A stretch of 64,000 bases of DNA from Janthinobacterium sp. SUN073 (GCF_030397665.1 NZ_JAPUBT010000013.1:1-64000); one strand, 5' to 3'. Counted from the first letter of the stretch, positions 10,101-21,314 are shown. The notes: generated by a model from the sequence alone, not told the origin. Program-made: numbers and translations.

Positions 10101-11852
10101 CTGAACTCGGCCGACCAGATCCAGATCAAGATGGCGCAGGGCGCGAAACCGGGCGAAGGCGGCCAGTTGCCGGGCCATAAAGTGTCCGAATACATCGCCA
10201 GCCTGCGCTTTTCCGTGCCAGGCGTGGGCCTGATTTCGCCGCCGCCGCACCACGATATCTATTCGATCGAAGACTTGGCGCAGCTGATCCATGACTTGAA
10301 AAACGCCAATCCGCGCGCCTCGATTTCCGTGAAACTGGTGTCGGAAGTAGGCATCGGCACGGTCGCCGCCGGCGTCACCAAGGCGAAAGCCGACCATGTG
10401 GTGGTCGCCGGCCACGACGGCGGCACGGGCGCCTCGCCTCTGTCGTCCGTGAAACATGCGGGTACGCCATGGGAGCTGGGTCTGGCGGAAACGCAACAAA
10501 CGCTGGTCTTGAATGGCTTGCGCAGCCGCATCCGCGTACAGGCCGATGGCCAGATGAAGACGGGCCGCGACGTGGTCATCGCCGCCTTGCTGGGCGCTGA
10601 CGAGATCGGCTTCGCCACGGCGCCGCTGGTGGTCGAAGGCTGCATCATGATGCGCAAATGCCATTTGAACACTTGTCCGGTGGGCGTGGCCACGCAAGAC
10701 CCCGTCCTGCGCGCCAAGTTTTCCGGCAAGCCCGAGTATGTCGTCAATTACTTCTTCTTCGTTGCCGAAGAAGCCCGTCAATTGATGGCGCAGCTGGGTA
10801 TCCGCACGTATGACGAACTGATCGGCCGCGTCGATTTGCTGGATAAATCGAAGGCGATTTCGCACTGGAAGGCGCAGGGCCTGGACTTCTCGGCCATCTT
10901 CTACAAGCCGGAAACACCAAGCGGCCAAGCCTGCCGCCACGTGGAATTCCAGGACCATGCGCTGGAGAAAGCACTGGACCACAAGCTGATCGCGCAAGCG
11001 CGCGCGGCGCTGGAAAAGGGCGAACGCGTCTCCTTCATCTCGCCGGTGCGCAACGTCAATCGCACGGTGGGCACCATGCTGTCCGGCGAAGTGGCGAAGA
11101 AGTATGGCCACGCCGGCTTGCCGGACGACACCATCCACATTCAATTGCAGGGCACGGCGGGCCAGTCGGCCTGCGCCTTCCTGGCGCACGGCATCACGAT
11201 CGACCTGGTGGGCGAGGGCAACGATTACGTCGGTAAAGGCTTATCCGGCGGGCGCATCATCGTGCGGCCGAATACGGAATTCCGTGGCTGGGCCGTGGAC
11301 AACATCATCATCGGCAACACGGTGCTGTACGGCGCGATTGCCGGTGAAGCCTTCTTCAATGGCGTGGCCGGCGAACGCTTTGCCGTGCGCAACTCGGGCG
11401 CCACCACGGTGGTCGAGGGCCTGGGCGACCATGGCTGCGAATACATGACGGGCGGTACGGTGGTGGTGCTGGGCAACACGGGACGCAACTTCGCGGCCGG
11501 CATGTCGGGCGGCATCGCCTATGTGTATGACCCGCTGGGTGACTTTGCCAGCAAGTGCAACACGGCCATGGTCAGCCTGGACAAGGTCGTCTCGGCAGCG
11601 GAACAGCATCTCGACCGCGATGCCTGGCATACCCAGCACCGCGACGGCGTGCCGGAAGCCGACGAGGTCATCCTCAAGCGCCTGATCGAGCGTCACTTCA
11701 AGCACACGGGCAGCACCCGCGCCCGCGTCCTGCTGGACGATTGGGCCGCGGCGCGCGGCAAGTTCGTGAAAGTCTTCCCGAACGAATACAAGCGCGCGCT
11801 GATTGAAATGGCTGCCGATGCCGCCATGGAAGTACAAGCCGTCGCCGCCTGA
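7152..11852 (+). CDS. gltB: glutamate synthase (NADPH) large subunit
   Basis: About 1566 residues, the usual size for the proteobacterial alpha subunit. It converts glutamine plus 2-oxoglutarate to two glutamates. Starting at ATG 7152 (GGAG 10 bp upstream), the residues [15 protein letters not shown] form a short propeptide removed to expose the nucleophilic C16 (CGVGF) of the class II amidotransferase domain. A central domain and the FMN synthase domain follow, with the 3Fe-4S cysteines near 1164-1175 (C-x5-C-x4-C in [16 protein letters not shown]). The C-terminal GXGXG beta-helix carries GLSGGRIIV and NTVLYGA. The frame is open a further 63 bp upstream (to 7089), but that extension would displace the propeptide. 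gltD follows 69 bp later as an operon. Confidence 0.97.
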   Translation: MKAQGLYDPANEHDACGVGFVAHIKGNKTHSIVEQGLLILKNLDHRGAVGADALMGDGAGILIQIPDQYYREEMAKQGVELPPPGEYGVGMVFLPKEHASRIACEQEIERAVRIEGQVVLGWRNVPIDTDMPMSPTVRAKEPVIRQIFIGRGPDIMVTDALERKLYVIRKSSGHAIQALKLLHGKEFFVPSMSARTIVYKGLLLADQVGVYYKDLQDARCISALALVHQRFSTNTFPEWPLAHPYRLIAHNGEINTVKGNFNWMRAREGVMKSAVLGDDLQKLFPLIYEGQSDTACFDNALELLLMAGYPIAQAMMMMIPEAWENHTTMDDNRRAFYEYHAAMMEPWDGPAAMAFTDGRHIGGTLDRNGLRPARYIVTDDDLVVMASESGVLPIPESKIIQKWRLQPGKMFLIDLEAGRIIDDQELKNTYANAKPYKAWINSVRIKLDEIKMAEGQAKQDRAQGEKEQPSLLDRQQAFGYTQEDLKFLMAPMAVAGEEATGSMGNDSPLAVMSNKLKPLYNYFKQLFAQVTNPPIDPIREAMVMSLVSFIGPKPNLLDTNNVNPPMRLEVAQPVLGFDDMARLRNISAHTGGKFKSYELDICYPLAWGKEGVEACLASLCAEAVDAVKSGHNILIVSDRAICADQVAIPALLATSTVHQHLVSKGLRASTGLVVETGSARETHHFALLAGYGAEAVHPYLAMETLAEMAHGLPGDLSAEKAIYNYTKAVGKGLMKVMSKMGISTYMSYCGAQIFEAIGLNKSLVDKYFKGTASNVEGIGVFEVAEEALRLHALAFGNDPVLMDKLDAGGEYAFRVRGEDHMWTPDAIAKLQHSTRSNNFSSYKEYAQIINDQSRRHLTLRGLFEFKLDPTKAIPLDEVEPAKEIVKRFATGAMSLGSISTEAHATLAVAMNRIGGKSNTGEGGEDPNRYTQELKGIPIRQGDTMASIVGAEQIVVDIPLQEGDSMRSRIKQVASGRFGVTAAYLNSADQIQIKMAQGAKPGEGGQLPGHKVSEYIASLRFSVPGVGLISPPPHHDIYSIEDLAQLIHDLKNANPRASISVKLVSEVGIGTVAAGVTKAKADHVVVAGHDGGTGASPLSSVKHAGTPWELGLAETQQTLVLNGLRSRIRVQADGQMKTGRDVVIAALLGADEIGFATAPLVVEGCIMMRKCHLNTCPVGVATQDPVLRAKFSGKPEYVVNYFFFVAEEARQLMAQLGIRTYDELIGRVDLLDKSKAISHWKAQGLDFSAIFYKPETPSGQACRHVEFQDHALEKALDHKLIAQARAALEKGERVSFISPVRNVNRTVGTMLSGEVAKKYGHAGLPDDTIHIQLQGTAGQSACAFLAHGITIDLVGEGNDYVGKGLSGGRIIVRPNTEFRGWAVDNIIIGNTVLYGAIAGEAFFNGVAGERFAVRNSGATTVVEGLGDHGCEYMTGGTVVVLGNTGRNFAAGMSGGIAYVYDPLGDFASKCNTAMVSLDKVVSAAEQHLDRDAWHTQHRDGVPEADEVILKRLIERHFKHTGSTRARVLLDDWAAARGKFVKVFPNEYKRALIEMAADAAMEVQAVAA

Positions 11853-11921
11853 GCCAGCCGAGATGAATGTGAAGGGAGCGGCCGCGCCGTTCCCGCCAGC
11901 TAAAAATACAAAGGAACTATC

Positions 11922-13385
11922 GTGGGTAAAATTACCGGCTTCATGGAATTCAAGCGCCAGGACGAGCACTATCTGGAGCCTGCCGCGCGCCTGAAGAACT
12001 ACAAGGAATTCGTGCTGCACCTGTCGGATGCGCAAGCCACCGTGCAAGGCGCGCGCTGCATGGATTGCGGCATTCCCTTCTGCACCACGGGTTGTCCCGT
12101 GAATAACATCATTCCTGACTGGAATGACCTGGTGTACCGCGGCGCTTACCGCGAAGCGCTCGACATCTTGCATTCGACCAACAACTTCCCGGAATTTACG
12201 GGCCGCATCTGCCCGGCGCCGTGCGAATCGGCTTGCACCCTGGGCATCCACGAAGATCCGGTCGGTATCAAGTCGATCGAGCATAAAATCATCGACATGG
12301 GCTGGGAGCACGGCTGGGTCACGCCGCAGCCGGCCCCTTTCAGTACTGGCAAGAAAGTGGCCATCGTCGGTTCCGGTCCTGCCGGCCTGGCGGCGGCGCA
12401 GCAGCTGGCGCGCGCCGGCCATGCCGTCACCGTGTTTGAAAAGAGCGACCGGGTCGGTGGTTTGTTGCGTTATGGCATCCCTGACTTCAAGATGGAAAAA
12501 TCGCACATCGACTTGCGTGTCAAACAAATGGAAGCCGAAGGCGTGGTCTTCCGCACCAGCGTGCTGGTCGGCAAGGATTTCCCTGCCCATGTGAACAACT
12601 GGGCCAAGGAAACCATTTTCCCGGAAGACCTGGAAAAAGAATTTGACGCCGTCATCATGGCCGGCGGCGCCGAGCAGCCACGTGACTTGCCCGTGCCGGG
12701 TCGCGAACTGAAAGGCGTGCACTTCGCCATGGATTTCCTGCCGCTGCAAAACAAGGTCAACGCGGGCGACAAGCTCAAGGACCAGATCAAGGCGACGGGC
12801 AAGCACGTGGTGGTGATTGGCGGCGGCGACACGGGCTCCGATTGCGTGGGGACCTCGAACCGCCATGGCGCCGCCTCGGTGGCCCAGTTCGAACTGATGC
12901 CGCAGCCGCCGGAACAGGAAAACAAGCCACTGGTGTGGCCATACTGGCCGACCAAGCTACGCACCTCGTCCTCGCACGAGGAAGGCTGCGAGCGCGACTG
13001 GGCCGTGGCCACCAAGCGTTTCGAAGGCAAGGGCGGCAAGGTGGAAAAGCTGATCGCCTGCCGCGTGGAGTGGAAAGACGGCAAGATGAGCGAAGTGCCG
13101 AACTCGGAATTCGAGATGAAGGCCGACCTGGTCTTCCTGGCCATGGGTTTTATTTCCCCTGTGCAACAAGTGCTGGAAGCGTTCGGTGTCGATACGGATG
13201 CGCGCGGCAACGTCAAGGCCAGCACGGACGGCACCGGTTGCTACCAGACTTCGGTGGCCAAGGTGTTTGCGGCCGGCGACATGCGCCGTGGCCAGTCGCT
13301 GGTGGTCTGGGCCATCCGCGAAGGGCGCCAGTGCGCGCGCGCCGTCGATGAGTTCCTGATGGGGGCATCCCTGCTGCCACGCTAA
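11922..13385 (+). CDS. gltD: glutamate synthase small subunit
   Basis: 487 residues, starting with GTG at 11922 preceded by AAAGGAAC. The beta subunit supplies electrons from NADPH to GltB. The N-terminal cysteine motif ([17 protein letters not shown]) ligates 4Fe-4S clusters. Two Rossmann folds follow: the FAD-binding [12 protein letters not shown] (about residue 149) and the NADPH-binding [12 protein letters not shown] (about 294). The C-terminal end is the flavin-linked [18 protein letters not shown]. It is co-transcribed with gltB. Confidence 0.96.
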   Translation: MGKITGFMEFKRQDEHYLEPAARLKNYKEFVLHLSDAQATVQGARCMDCGIPFCTTGCPVNNIIPDWNDLVYRGAYREALDILHSTNNFPEFTGRICPAPCESACTLGIHEDPVGIKSIEHKIIDMGWEHGWVTPQPAPFSTGKKVAIVGSGPAGLAAAQQLARAGHAVTVFEKSDRVGGLLRYGIPDFKMEKSHIDLRVKQMEAEGVVFRTSVLVGKDFPAHVNNWAKETIFPEDLEKEFDAVIMAGGAEQPRDLPVPGRELKGVHFAMDFLPLQNKVNAGDKLKDQIKATGKHVVVIGGGDTGSDCVGTSNRHGAASVAQFELMPQPPEQENKPLVWPYWPTKLRTSSSHEEGCERDWAVATKRFEGKGGKVEKLIACRVEWKDGKMSEVPNSEFEMKADLVFLAMGFISPVQQVLEAFGVDTDARGNVKASTDGTGCYQTSVAKVFAAGDMRRGQSLVVWAIREGRQCARAVDEFLMGASLLPR

Positions 13386-13388
13386 TTA

Positions 13389-13410
13389 ACGAGCAATTGT
13401 TCGTTTTTTT
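13389..13410 (+). terminator. rho-independent terminator after gltD
   Basis: ACGAGC-AATT-GTTCGT (6-bp stem with one G-T pair) is followed directly by seven T, 4 bp after the gltD stop codon. Confidence 0.65.
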
Positions 13411-13415
13411 GACAG

Positions 13416-13452
13416 GGCCACGCGCGGATTGCGACGTGGCCTTTCTTATTTT
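13416..13452 (+). terminator. second terminator hairpin after gltD
   Basis: GGCCACG (13416-13422) pairs with CGTGGCC (13435-13441), followed by the T-rich tract TTTCTTATTTT. This gives a back-up stop to gltBD transcription. Confidence 0.6.
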
Positions 13453-13612
13453 GACTGATCACCTCGACAGCCGTGAACGCCATCGGAGAGGGGCACGATG
13501 CACAGGTCAAATTTCCACTACAATATCTGACTTTCGATTCATTAGTGTTGTATTCTTCCCCTTTCCGGGGCTGTCCCAAGGGGGGGCTCAGCAGAGGTTG
13601 GCGTTTCTGCAC

Positions 13613-13618
13613 TACAAT
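13613..13618 (+). promoter_or_regulatory. candidate -10 element for the mla operon
   Basis: TACAAT occurs 26 bp before the mlaF GTG. A similar TACAAT lies at 13519-13524. The 190-bp stretch after the gltD terminators must hold the operon promoter, but no good -35 was found for either hexamer. Confidence 0.3.
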
Positions 13619-13644
13619 ACGCCATTAAAATAGCGAGCTTCGTC

Positions 13645-14454
13645 GTGCCAAATCTTGTTGAGATCCGTGATTTACACTTTGCCTATGGAGAACGTTCGAT
13701 TTTATCGGGCCTTCAAATGGATTTCCCACGTGGAAAAGTTGTGGCCGTCATGGGTGGCTCCGGCAGTGGCAAGACGACCGTATTGCGCCTGATCGGCGGG
13801 CAGTTGCGCCCCAGTTCCGGTTCCGTGAATATCGACGGCCAGATCGTGCATACGCTCAAAACCGACCAGTTATATCAGTTGCGCCGCAAGATGGGCATGC
13901 TGTTCCAGCACGGCGCCCTGTTTACGGACTTGACGGCGTTCGAGAACGTGGCGTTTCCCCTGCGCGAACACACGGACCTGAATGAAGAGCTGATCCGCAC
14001 CCTGGTGCTGATGAAGCTGCACGCCGTGGGGCTGCGCAACGCGGCGCAATTGAAGCCAGCCGAAATCTCGGGCGGCATGGGCCGCCGCGTCGCGCTGGCG
14101 CGCGCCATCGCGCTCGACCCCGAACTGATCATGTATGACGAGCCGTTCGCCGGCCTGGATCCGATTTCCATGGGCGTGACGGCCAATTTGATCCGCAATC
14201 TGAACGATGCGCTGGGTTCCACGTCTATCCTGGTATCGCACGACGTGAAGGAGTGTTTCGCCATCGCTGATTATGTGTATTTTCTATCATCGGGCAAGAT
14301 CGTGGCGCACGGCACGCCAGCCCAGATGGCCGTGTCGACGCATCCGTACGTCAAGCAGTTCGTCAATGCCGAGGCCGATGGCCCCGTACCGTTCCACTAT
14401 CCGGGCAAGTCGCTGGCTGATGACCTGGGCTTGCACGCGGGAGCGGGCCGATGA
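13645..14454 (+). CDS. mlaF: phospholipid transport ABC ATPase MlaF
   Basis: 269 residues, GTG start. Nucleotide-binding subunit of the MlaFEDB inner-membrane complex, which moves phospholipids between the inner and outer membranes. Walker A GGSGSGKTT (37-45), Q-loop in MLFQHGALF, signature SGGMGRRVALARA, Walker B LIMYDEPFAGLDP and the H-loop in LVSHDVKE are all present. The stop overlaps the mlaE start by 4 bp (ATGA), which points to translational coupling. It is the first gene of mlaFEDACB. Confidence 0.95.
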   Translation: MPNLVEIRDLHFAYGERSILSGLQMDFPRGKVVAVMGGSGSGKTTVLRLIGGQLRPSSGSVNIDGQIVHTLKTDQLYQLRRKMGMLFQHGALFTDLTAFENVAFPLREHTDLNEELIRTLVLMKLHAVGLRNAAQLKPAEISGGMGRRVALARAIALDPELIMYDEPFAGLDPISMGVTANLIRNLNDALGSTSILVSHDVKECFAIADYVYFLSSGKIVAHGTPAQMAVSTHPYVKQFVNAEADGPVPFHYPGKSLADDLGLHAGAGR

Positions 14455-15236
14455 TCGCGCGTTTCCTGGCGGCGATCGGAGCATGGTTGCGCAACTCGGT
14501 ACAAGACCTCGGCTTTGCCGTGCGTTCGTTCTTTCTCATCATCGCCTCCTCGGGGGGCCTGTGGCGTCGTCCACACTTGCTCATCGAGCAATTGTTTTAC
14601 ATCGGCAGCCGGTCGGTGCTGATTATCGCCGTGTCCGGCCTGTTCGTCGGCATGGTGCTGGGTTTGCAAGGGTATTACACACTGAGCACCTTTGGCGCGA
14701 CGCAGTCGCTGGGGCAGTTGGTGGCGCTATCCTTGATGCGTGAACTGGGGCCGGTCGTCACGGCGCTGCTGTTCGCGGGCCGCGCCGGCACCTCGCTGAC
14801 GGCGGAAATCGGCCTGATGAAGGCGGGCGAGCAGTTGTCGGCCATGGAAATGATGGCCGTCAATCCGATCCAGCGCGTGCTGGCGCCCCGTTTCTGGGCC
14901 GGCGTGATCGCCATGCCTATCCTGGGTGGCATTTTCACGGCCGTCGGCGTCATCGGCAGTTACCTGGTGGGCGTGGTGCTGATCGGCGTCGATGAAGGCT
15001 CGTTCTGGTCGCAGATGCAGGGCGGTGTGAATGTCTGGAAAGATATCGCCAATGGTACCTATGTGAAAAGCATGGTCTTCGGCATCGCGGTGACGTTCAT
15101 CGCACTGTTCCAGGGTTACCAGGCACAGCCGACGCCGGAAGACGTCTCCGGTGCCACCACGCGCACGGTGGTGATTTCGTCGTTGATGGTGTGGTGGCTC
15201 GATTTCATGATGACGGCGTTGATGTTTAGCAAGTAA
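14451..15236 (+). CDS. mlaE: phospholipid transport permease MlaE
   Basis: 261 residues, the permease of the Mla complex. It has an amphipathic N-terminus and about five hydrophobic segments. Family blocks include VSGLFVGMVLGLQGYY, SLMRELGPVVTALLFAGRAG and AEIGLMKAGEQLSAMEMMAVNP, the last being the MlaE coupling region that contacts MlaF. Its ATG overlaps the mlaF stop. mlaD follows after 79 bp. Confidence 0.95.
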   Translation: MIARFLAAIGAWLRNSVQDLGFAVRSFFLIIASSGGLWRRPHLLIEQLFYIGSRSVLIIAVSGLFVGMVLGLQGYYTLSTFGATQSLGQLVALSLMRELGPVVTALLFAGRAGTSLTAEIGLMKAGEQLSAMEMMAVNPIQRVLAPRFWAGVIAMPILGGIFTAVGVIGSYLVGVVLIGVDEGSFWSQMQGGVNVWKDIANGTYVKSMVFGIAVTFIALFQGYQAQPTPEDVSGATTRTVVISSLMVWWLDFMMTALMFSK

Positions 15237-15315
15237 TTGCCGATCAGCGAACAACAGCGGGCCTGGGCAGGATGTTGCGCAGGCGGCAGCAAGTAAAAAT
15301 AATTTAGGATTGTTT

Positions 15316-15786
15316 ATGCAACGTAAATCTATAGATGTCTGGGTCGGCTTGTTCGTCTTGCTGGGTGTGGCGGCATTGATGTTTCTGGCGCTCAAGGCCG
15401 GCAATATGAGCTCGCTGTCTTTCAGCAAGACGTATACCATTAGTGCCAAGTTCGACAATATTGGCGGTCTCAAGCCGCAGGCGCCCGTCAAGGGCGCTGG
15501 CGTGGTGGTGGGGCGCGTGGCGGAGATCCGCTTTGACGACAAGACGTACCAGGCGCTGGTGAAACTCGACATCGAAGATGGCTACAAATTTCCGAAAGAC
15601 AGCTCGGCCAAGATTTTGACGGCCGGTTTGCTGGGTGAGCAGTATATCGGCCTGGAAGCAGGCGGTGATCTGGCGAACCTGGCAGAGGGCGACAAGATTG
15701 CCCGTACTCAATCGGCCACAGTGCTGGAAGACCTGATCAATCAGTTCATCTACAGCAAGGCAGCGGAAGGAAAGGACAGCAAATGA
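15316..15786 (+). CDS. mlaD: MCE-domain substrate-binding protein MlaD
   Basis: 156 residues. One N-terminal membrane anchor (VWVGLFVLLGVAALMFLALK) is followed by a periplasmic MCE domain (YTISAKFDNIGGLKPQAPVK, VVVGRVAEI, LTAGLLGEQYIGLE). MlaD forms a hexameric ring that passes lipid between MlaC and MlaE. The ATG at 15316 sits 6 bp after an AGGA-like site; a TTG two codons earlier is less likely. The stop overlaps the mlaA ATG by 4 bp. Confidence 0.94.
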   Translation: MQRKSIDVWVGLFVLLGVAALMFLALKAGNMSSLSFSKTYTISAKFDNIGGLKPQAPVKGAGVVVGRVAEIRFDDKTYQALVKLDIEDGYKFPKDSSAKILTAGLLGEQYIGLEAGGDLANLAEGDKIARTQSATVLEDLINQFIYSKAAEGKDSK

Positions 15787-16667
15787 GCGAGTCGACCAAA
15801 CAATCCCAAGGCAGCCTGGCGCGTATCGGCCTGGCCCTGGCCATCGCCGCCAGCGTGAGCGCTTGCGCAACCGGCACCAATCCGCGCGACCCGCTGGAAG
15901 GGTATAACCGCGCCATGTTCAAGTTCAACGACACCGTCGACCAGGTGGCCCTGAAACCGGTCGCCACGGCCTACAAGACGGTCACGCCATCGTTCGTGCA
16001 AACGGGCGTGGGCAACTTTTTCGGCAACTTGTCCGATGTGTGGAGCGCCGTGAACAACTTGCTGCAAGGCAAGGGGGAAGCGGGCTTGCAAGATGTCGTG
16101 CGCGTCAGCATGAACTCGACCTTCGGCATCTTCGGCCTGATCGACATCGCCTCGCAGGCGGGCATTCCGAAGCATAATGAAGACTTTGGCCAGACCCTGG
16201 GCTGGTATGGCATCCAGCCTGGTCCGTACGTGATGCTGCCGCTGCTGGGCCCATCGACCGTGCGCGACACGGTGGCCCTGCCGCTCGATATCACGGGTGA
16301 CCCATGGCGCTACAAGGACCCTGTCTCGGTGCGCAATATCGGTACGGTGACGCGCGTCGTCGACAAGCGCGCCGCGCTGCTCGACGCGACCAACCTGATG
16401 GAAGCGGCCGCGCTGGACCGCTATGAATTCATCCGCGACGGCTTCCTGCAGGCGCGCGAAAGCAAGGTTTTCGATGGCGATACGGACCGCCGCGACCGCA
16501 AAGTGCCAAAAAACGACAGCAGCGATTATGAGCCGGGCTACGATACGAAACCCCAGGCGGCCCCTGTGGAAGCCCCACCTGCCACCGCTGCGGCCGACGT
16601 TGCGCCTGCGGACCTCGTAACATCTGGTAGCAATACCGTGGCCGCCGAGGCCAGGCCCCAGGAGTAA
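15783..16667 (+). CDS. mlaA: outer-membrane lipoprotein MlaA (VacJ)
   Basis: 294 residues. The signal peptide ends in lipobox VSAC (lipidated Cys near 28). The VacJ body follows: DPLEGYNRAMFKFND, GNFFGNLSDVWSAVNNLLQGK, STFGIFGLIDIASQAGIPKH, EDFGQTLGWYG and GPYVMLPLLGPSTVRDT. MlaA removes mislocalised phospholipid from the outer leaflet and hands it to MlaC. In E. coli the gene is separate; here it is inside the operon, as in Burkholderia-type genomes. The last 65 or so residues are an Ala/Pro-rich low-complexity tail beyond the conserved domain. Confidence 0.95.
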   Translation: MSESTKQSQGSLARIGLALAIAASVSACATGTNPRDPLEGYNRAMFKFNDTVDQVALKPVATAYKTVTPSFVQTGVGNFFGNLSDVWSAVNNLLQGKGEAGLQDVVRVSMNSTFGIFGLIDIASQAGIPKHNEDFGQTLGWYGIQPGPYVMLPLLGPSTVRDTVALPLDITGDPWRYKDPVSVRNIGTVTRVVDKRAALLDATNLMEAAALDRYEFIRDGFLQARESKVFDGDTDRRDRKVPKNDSSDYEPGYDTKPQAAPVEAPPATAAADVAPADLVTSGSNTVAAEARPQE

Positions 16668-16739
16668 ACTCCGGTACAGAAACACCACGGCTGCGATCGA
16701 CGCCAGCCGGTGCATAGCAACACCATGAAAGGTAGAACC

Positions 16740-17375
16740 ATGAAATTGATGAAACAACTGCTGGCGATGGCCACCATCGCCTTTGCCACCGCCGCCCAGG
16801 CCGCTCCCGCGACGGAAGCGCCGGACGTGTTGGTCAAACGCATTAGCCAGGACGTGATCGACACGGCCAAGGCCGACAAGGCGATCCAGGCGGGCGATAT
16901 CAAGCGCGTCACCGAATTGGTGGAAAGCAAGATCTTGCCGTACGTGGATTTCCAGCGCATGACGGCCCTGGCCGCCGGCCGCTTCTGGCGCGACGCCACG
17001 CCGGACCAGCAAAAGCAGCTGTCCGCGGAATTTCGCACCTTGCTGATCTACACGTATTCGGGCGCCCTGTCGCAGATCAAGAACGAAACCGTGGAATTCA
17101 AACCGATGCGCGCCGACCCGAGCGACACGGAAGTGGAAGTGCGCTCGCAGGTCAACGTGGCGCGCGGCGAACCCGTGCCCCTGAACTACCGCGTGGCGAA
17201 AACCCCGTCCGGCTGGAAGATCTATGACATCAACGTGCTGGGCGCGTGGCTGGTGGAAACGTATAAAAGCAGCTTCGCCAGCGAGATCAGCAAGGGCGGC
17301 ATCGATGGCCTGATCAAGACCTTGCAGGCAAAAAACAAGGCCCTGGCCAGCCGTCCGACCGTCAAAGCCAAATAA
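16740..17375 (+). CDS. mlaC: periplasmic phospholipid carrier MlaC
   Basis: 211 residues. The Sec signal peptide (MKLMKQLLAMATIAFATAAQA) is followed by the MlaC/Ttg2D fold: VDFQRMTALAAGRFWRDATP, QKQLSAEFRTLLIYTYSGAL, GWKIYDINVLGAWLVETYKS. It ferries single phospholipids across the periplasm between MlaA and MlaD. The chosen ATG follows AAAGGTAG; an in-frame ATG 30 bp upstream would spoil the signal peptide. Confidence 0.94.
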   Translation: MKLMKQLLAMATIAFATAAQAAPATEAPDVLVKRISQDVIDTAKADKAIQAGDIKRVTELVESKILPYVDFQRMTALAAGRFWRDATPDQQKQLSAEFRTLLIYTYSGALSQIKNETVEFKPMRADPSDTEVEVRSQVNVARGEPVPLNYRVAKTPSGWKIYDINVLGAWLVETYKSSFASEISKGGIDGLIKTLQAKNKALASRPTVKAK

Positions 17376-17427
17376 TCGGCTATCATATAGCTCCTGAACC
17401 AGCTCCAGACCAGCGCAGCCCGACGCC

Positions 17428-17775
17428 ATGCCCGACTCTCTCGACACCTTGCAATCCCTGACTTCCCTGACCGTGCACAATGCCACTTTGGCATTGGAGC
17501 AAGGTCTGGATGCCATCCGCTCGGGTCAGACCAAGTTCGACTTGCGCAACGTCAAGGCCGTCGATTCGGCCGCCGTTTCCGTCATGCTGACGTGGCAGCG
17601 CGCCGCGCAGGATGCGGGCGGCGTGCTGGAGCTGAAAAACCTGCCGAACAACCTGAAAAACCTCACCAAGCTGTATGGCGTCTGCTCGCTCGTCTCGAGC
17701 ACACTGAGCGCCGACGACTGCGGCAGCGCCGACGGCCACGCCGAACGCAGCCCGTCCGACCTGCATCATCATTGA
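17428..17775 (+). CDS. mlaB: STAS-domain protein MlaB
   Basis: 115 residues, one STAS domain with the conserved Ser in NVKAVDSAAVSVMLTWQRAA. MlaB binds MlaF and stabilises or activates the ABC complex. It ends in a His-rich tail (SPSDLHHH). It is the last mla gene, 52 bp after mlaC. Confidence 0.9.
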   Translation: MPDSLDTLQSLTSLTVHNATLALEQGLDAIRSGQTKFDLRNVKAVDSAAVSVMLTWQRAAQDAGGVLELKNLPNNLKNLTKLYGVCSLVSSTLSADDCGSADGHAERSPSDLHHH

Positions 17776-17869
17776 TCCTGTCCCACTCCCCGCATCAGCA
17801 GTAGCTTTCAAGCCGGCAGGCCAGCAGCGTCGCCGGATTGATCTCCAAGTGTTCCACGAATTTTCCAAC

Positions 17870-17875
17870 TATAAT
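17870..17875 (+). promoter_or_regulatory. candidate -10 element upstream of the ABC exporter genes
   Basis: A consensus TATAAT lies in the 211-bp gap between mlaB and the next ABC ATPase gene. No good -35 is seen at 16-18 bp. It suggests that the following genes can be transcribed separately from mla. Confidence 0.35.
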
Positions 17876-17986
17876 TGACTGTTGCGCCGTCCTCGTCTGA
17901 AGGGGGCGCCCTGCACCGGCCAGCCGGCCTGGATGTCCCCGGCAACTGGCGCATCACACCAGACGCATTACACTTGAAACAAGCAC

Positions 17987-18904
17987 ATGACCGCAATTCA
18001 AATCACGAATGTAGAAAAGAGCTATAAATCGCTCAAGGCGCTGGGCGGCGTGTCGCTGGCCATCGAGGAAGGCGAATTTTTCGGCCTGCTCGGCCCGAAC
18101 GGCGCCGGCAAGACCACCCTCATTTCCATCATCGCCGGCCTGATACGCCCCGACGCGGGCACCGTCAAGATCCATGGCCACGATGTGGTCAAGGACTTCC
18201 GCAATGCGCGCCGCAACCTGGGCGTGGTGCCGCAGGAGCTGGTGTTCGACCCGTTTTTCACCGTGCGCGAAACCCTGCGCCTGCAGTCCGGCTATTTCGG
18301 CCTGCCGAACAACGACAAGTGGATCGACGAGGTCATGGAAAACCTCGACCTGACCGGCAAGGCCGACACGAATATGCGCGCCCTGTCCGGCGGCATGAAG
18401 CGCCGCGTGCTCGTCGCCCAGGCGCTGGTGCACAAGCCGCCCGTCATCGTGCTCGATGAGCCGACGGCCGGCGTCGACGTGGAACTGCGCCAGACCCTGT
18501 GGAAGTTCATCTCGCGCCTGAACCGCGAAGGCGGCCACACGGTCGTCCTGACCACCCACTACCTGGAAGAGGCGCAAGCCATGTGCCAGCGCGTCGCCAT
18601 GCTGAAAACCGGCAAGGTGGTGGCGCTCGATACCATGTCGGCCCTGATCCGCCGCATCGCCGGCTCGCAGCTGCAGGTACACCTCAAAAACGGCAGCCTG
18701 CCGGCCGACCTGCGGCACCTGGTGCTGCACCCGGAAGAACAGCAGGCGCCGAACAAGTTCAGCCTGCGCGTCAACGAGTACAGCGAAGTCGAGAAAATCC
18801 TCGCCCGCTTGCGCGAAGCGGGCGTCGAAATCGACGAAATGCAATTGCAACAAGCCGACCTGGAAGATATCTTCTTGCAGATCATGGATAAAGGTACCGT
18901 ATGA
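17987..18904 (+). CDS. ABC-2 type transporter ATP-binding protein (YadG-like)
   Basis: 305 residues. Walker A GPNGAGKTT (about 38-46), Q-loop VVPQELVF, signature LSGGMKRR, Walker B VIVLDEPTAGVD and an H-loop in LTTHYLEEA are present. A C-terminal regulatory extension follows, as in the CcmA/DrrA/YadG group of exporter ATPases. The stop overlaps the permease ATG by 4 bp. The substrate is unknown. Its place between mlaB and the bolA-murA pair suggests an envelope role, but that is inference. Confidence 0.9.
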   Translation: MTAIQITNVEKSYKSLKALGGVSLAIEEGEFFGLLGPNGAGKTTLISIIAGLIRPDAGTVKIHGHDVVKDFRNARRNLGVVPQELVFDPFFTVRETLRLQSGYFGLPNNDKWIDEVMENLDLTGKADTNMRALSGGMKRRVLVAQALVHKPPVIVLDEPTAGVDVELRQTLWKFISRLNREGGHTVVLTTHYLEEAQAMCQRVAMLKTGKVVALDTMSALIRRIAGSQLQVHLKNGSLPADLRHLVLHPEEQQAPNKFSLRVNEYSEVEKILARLREAGVEIDEMQLQQADLEDIFLQIMDKGTV

Positions 18905-19662
18905 TTTCGACAGGATTTCGCACCCTCGTCTACAAAGAGACACTGCGCTTCTGGAAAGTGGCGACGCAAACCGTGGCCGCGCCCGTGCTCACGTCGATGC
19001 TGTACCTGCTGGTGTTCGGCCATGTGTTGGATGGCCGCGTGGAGCCGAGCCCCGGCGTCAGCTACACGGCCTTTTTGATTCCCGGCCTGGTGATGATGAG
19101 TGTGCTGCAAAACGCGTTTGCCAATTCCTCGTCCTCGCTGATCCAGTCGAAGATCACGGGCAACCTGGTGTTCGTGCTGCTCACGCCCCTGTCGCACTGG
19201 GAAATCTTCTCGGCGTATGTACTCGCTTCCGTCGCGCGCGGCCTGGCCGTGGGCTTTGGCGTGTTTGCCATCACTTGCTGGTTCGCCGACCTGTCGTTTG
19301 TCGCACCGCTGTGGATCGTCATCTTCGCCTTCCTGGGCGCCGCCATGCTGGGCACCATGGGCCTGATCGCCGGCATCTGGGCCGAGAAATTCGACCAGTT
19401 GGCCGCCTTCCAGAACTTCCTGATCATGCCGGCCACCTTTTTGTCGGGCGTGTTCTATTCGATCCACTCACTGCCGCCGTTCTGGCAGACGGTATCGCAC
19501 CTGAACCCCTTCTTTTACATGATCGACGGCTTCCGCTACGGCTTCTTCGGCGTGTCCGACGTCAGCCCGTGGCTCAGTCTTTCCATCGTCGCCGGCTTCC
19601 TCGTGATCCTGGCGCTGGCATCGATCCGCCTGCTGAAAAGCGGTTATCGTTTGCGTCACTAA
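18901..19662 (+). CDS. ABC-2 type transporter permease (YadH-like)
   Basis: 253 residues with about six hydrophobic segments and the ABC-2 signature region (LIAGIWAEKFDQLAAFQNFL, MPATFLSGVFYSI, LNPFFYMIDGFRYGFFG). It pairs with the ATPase encoded directly upstream. The fold is that of YadH/NodJ/DrrB exporters of lipid, polysaccharide or drug substrates. Confidence 0.9.
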   Translation: MISTGFRTLVYKETLRFWKVATQTVAAPVLTSMLYLLVFGHVLDGRVEPSPGVSYTAFLIPGLVMMSVLQNAFANSSSSLIQSKITGNLVFVLLTPLSHWEIFSAYVLASVARGLAVGFGVFAITCWFADLSFVAPLWIVIFAFLGAAMLGTMGLIAGIWAEKFDQLAAFQNFLIMPATFLSGVFYSIHSLPPFWQTVSHLNPFFYMIDGFRYGFFGVSDVSPWLSLSIVAGFLVILALASIRLLKSGYRLRH

Positions 19663-19708
19663 TTGCGGCACATCCCATTACTACCCTATTCAATATCAAG
19701 GACTTATC

Positions 19709-21200
<1,492 letters not shown>

Positions 21201-21202
21201 CG

Positions 21203-21314
21203 CCTGTCAAAACCTACTGCGCGTCGTGCTTTGCGGCCTGCGATGCTCACTGTACCTTCGTACAGTTGCGCTTCTCGACCACAAATCACTTTCGCTCGCT
21301 ACGGTTTTGTCAGG
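21203..21314. repeat. imperfect palindromic repeat element between murA and hisG
   Basis: The ends are inverted: CCTGTCAAAACC at 21203-21214 matches the reverse complement of GGTTTTGTCAGG at 21303-21314 at 11 of 12 positions. The centre carries a perfect 7-bp hairpin, ACTGTAC-CTTC-GTACAGT, at 21249-21266. It has the look of a dispersed intergenic palindromic element. It may also act on transcription between murA and hisG. Confidence 0.6.

Noticed and set aside
7131..11189. Very long open frame on the minus strand across gltB (about 1350 codons)
   Set aside because: It lies wholly antisense to gltB, has no recognisable family, and is rich in His/Arg/Gln as expected for the reverse complement of a GC-rich gene.
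13397..13633. Short ORF between gltD and mlaF
   Set aside because: It spans two terminator hairpins and the mla promoter region and resembles no protein family.
15750..17516. 588-codon minus-strand frame across mlaA, mlaC and mlaB
   Set aside because: Antisense to three confidently assigned genes and without domain signatures.
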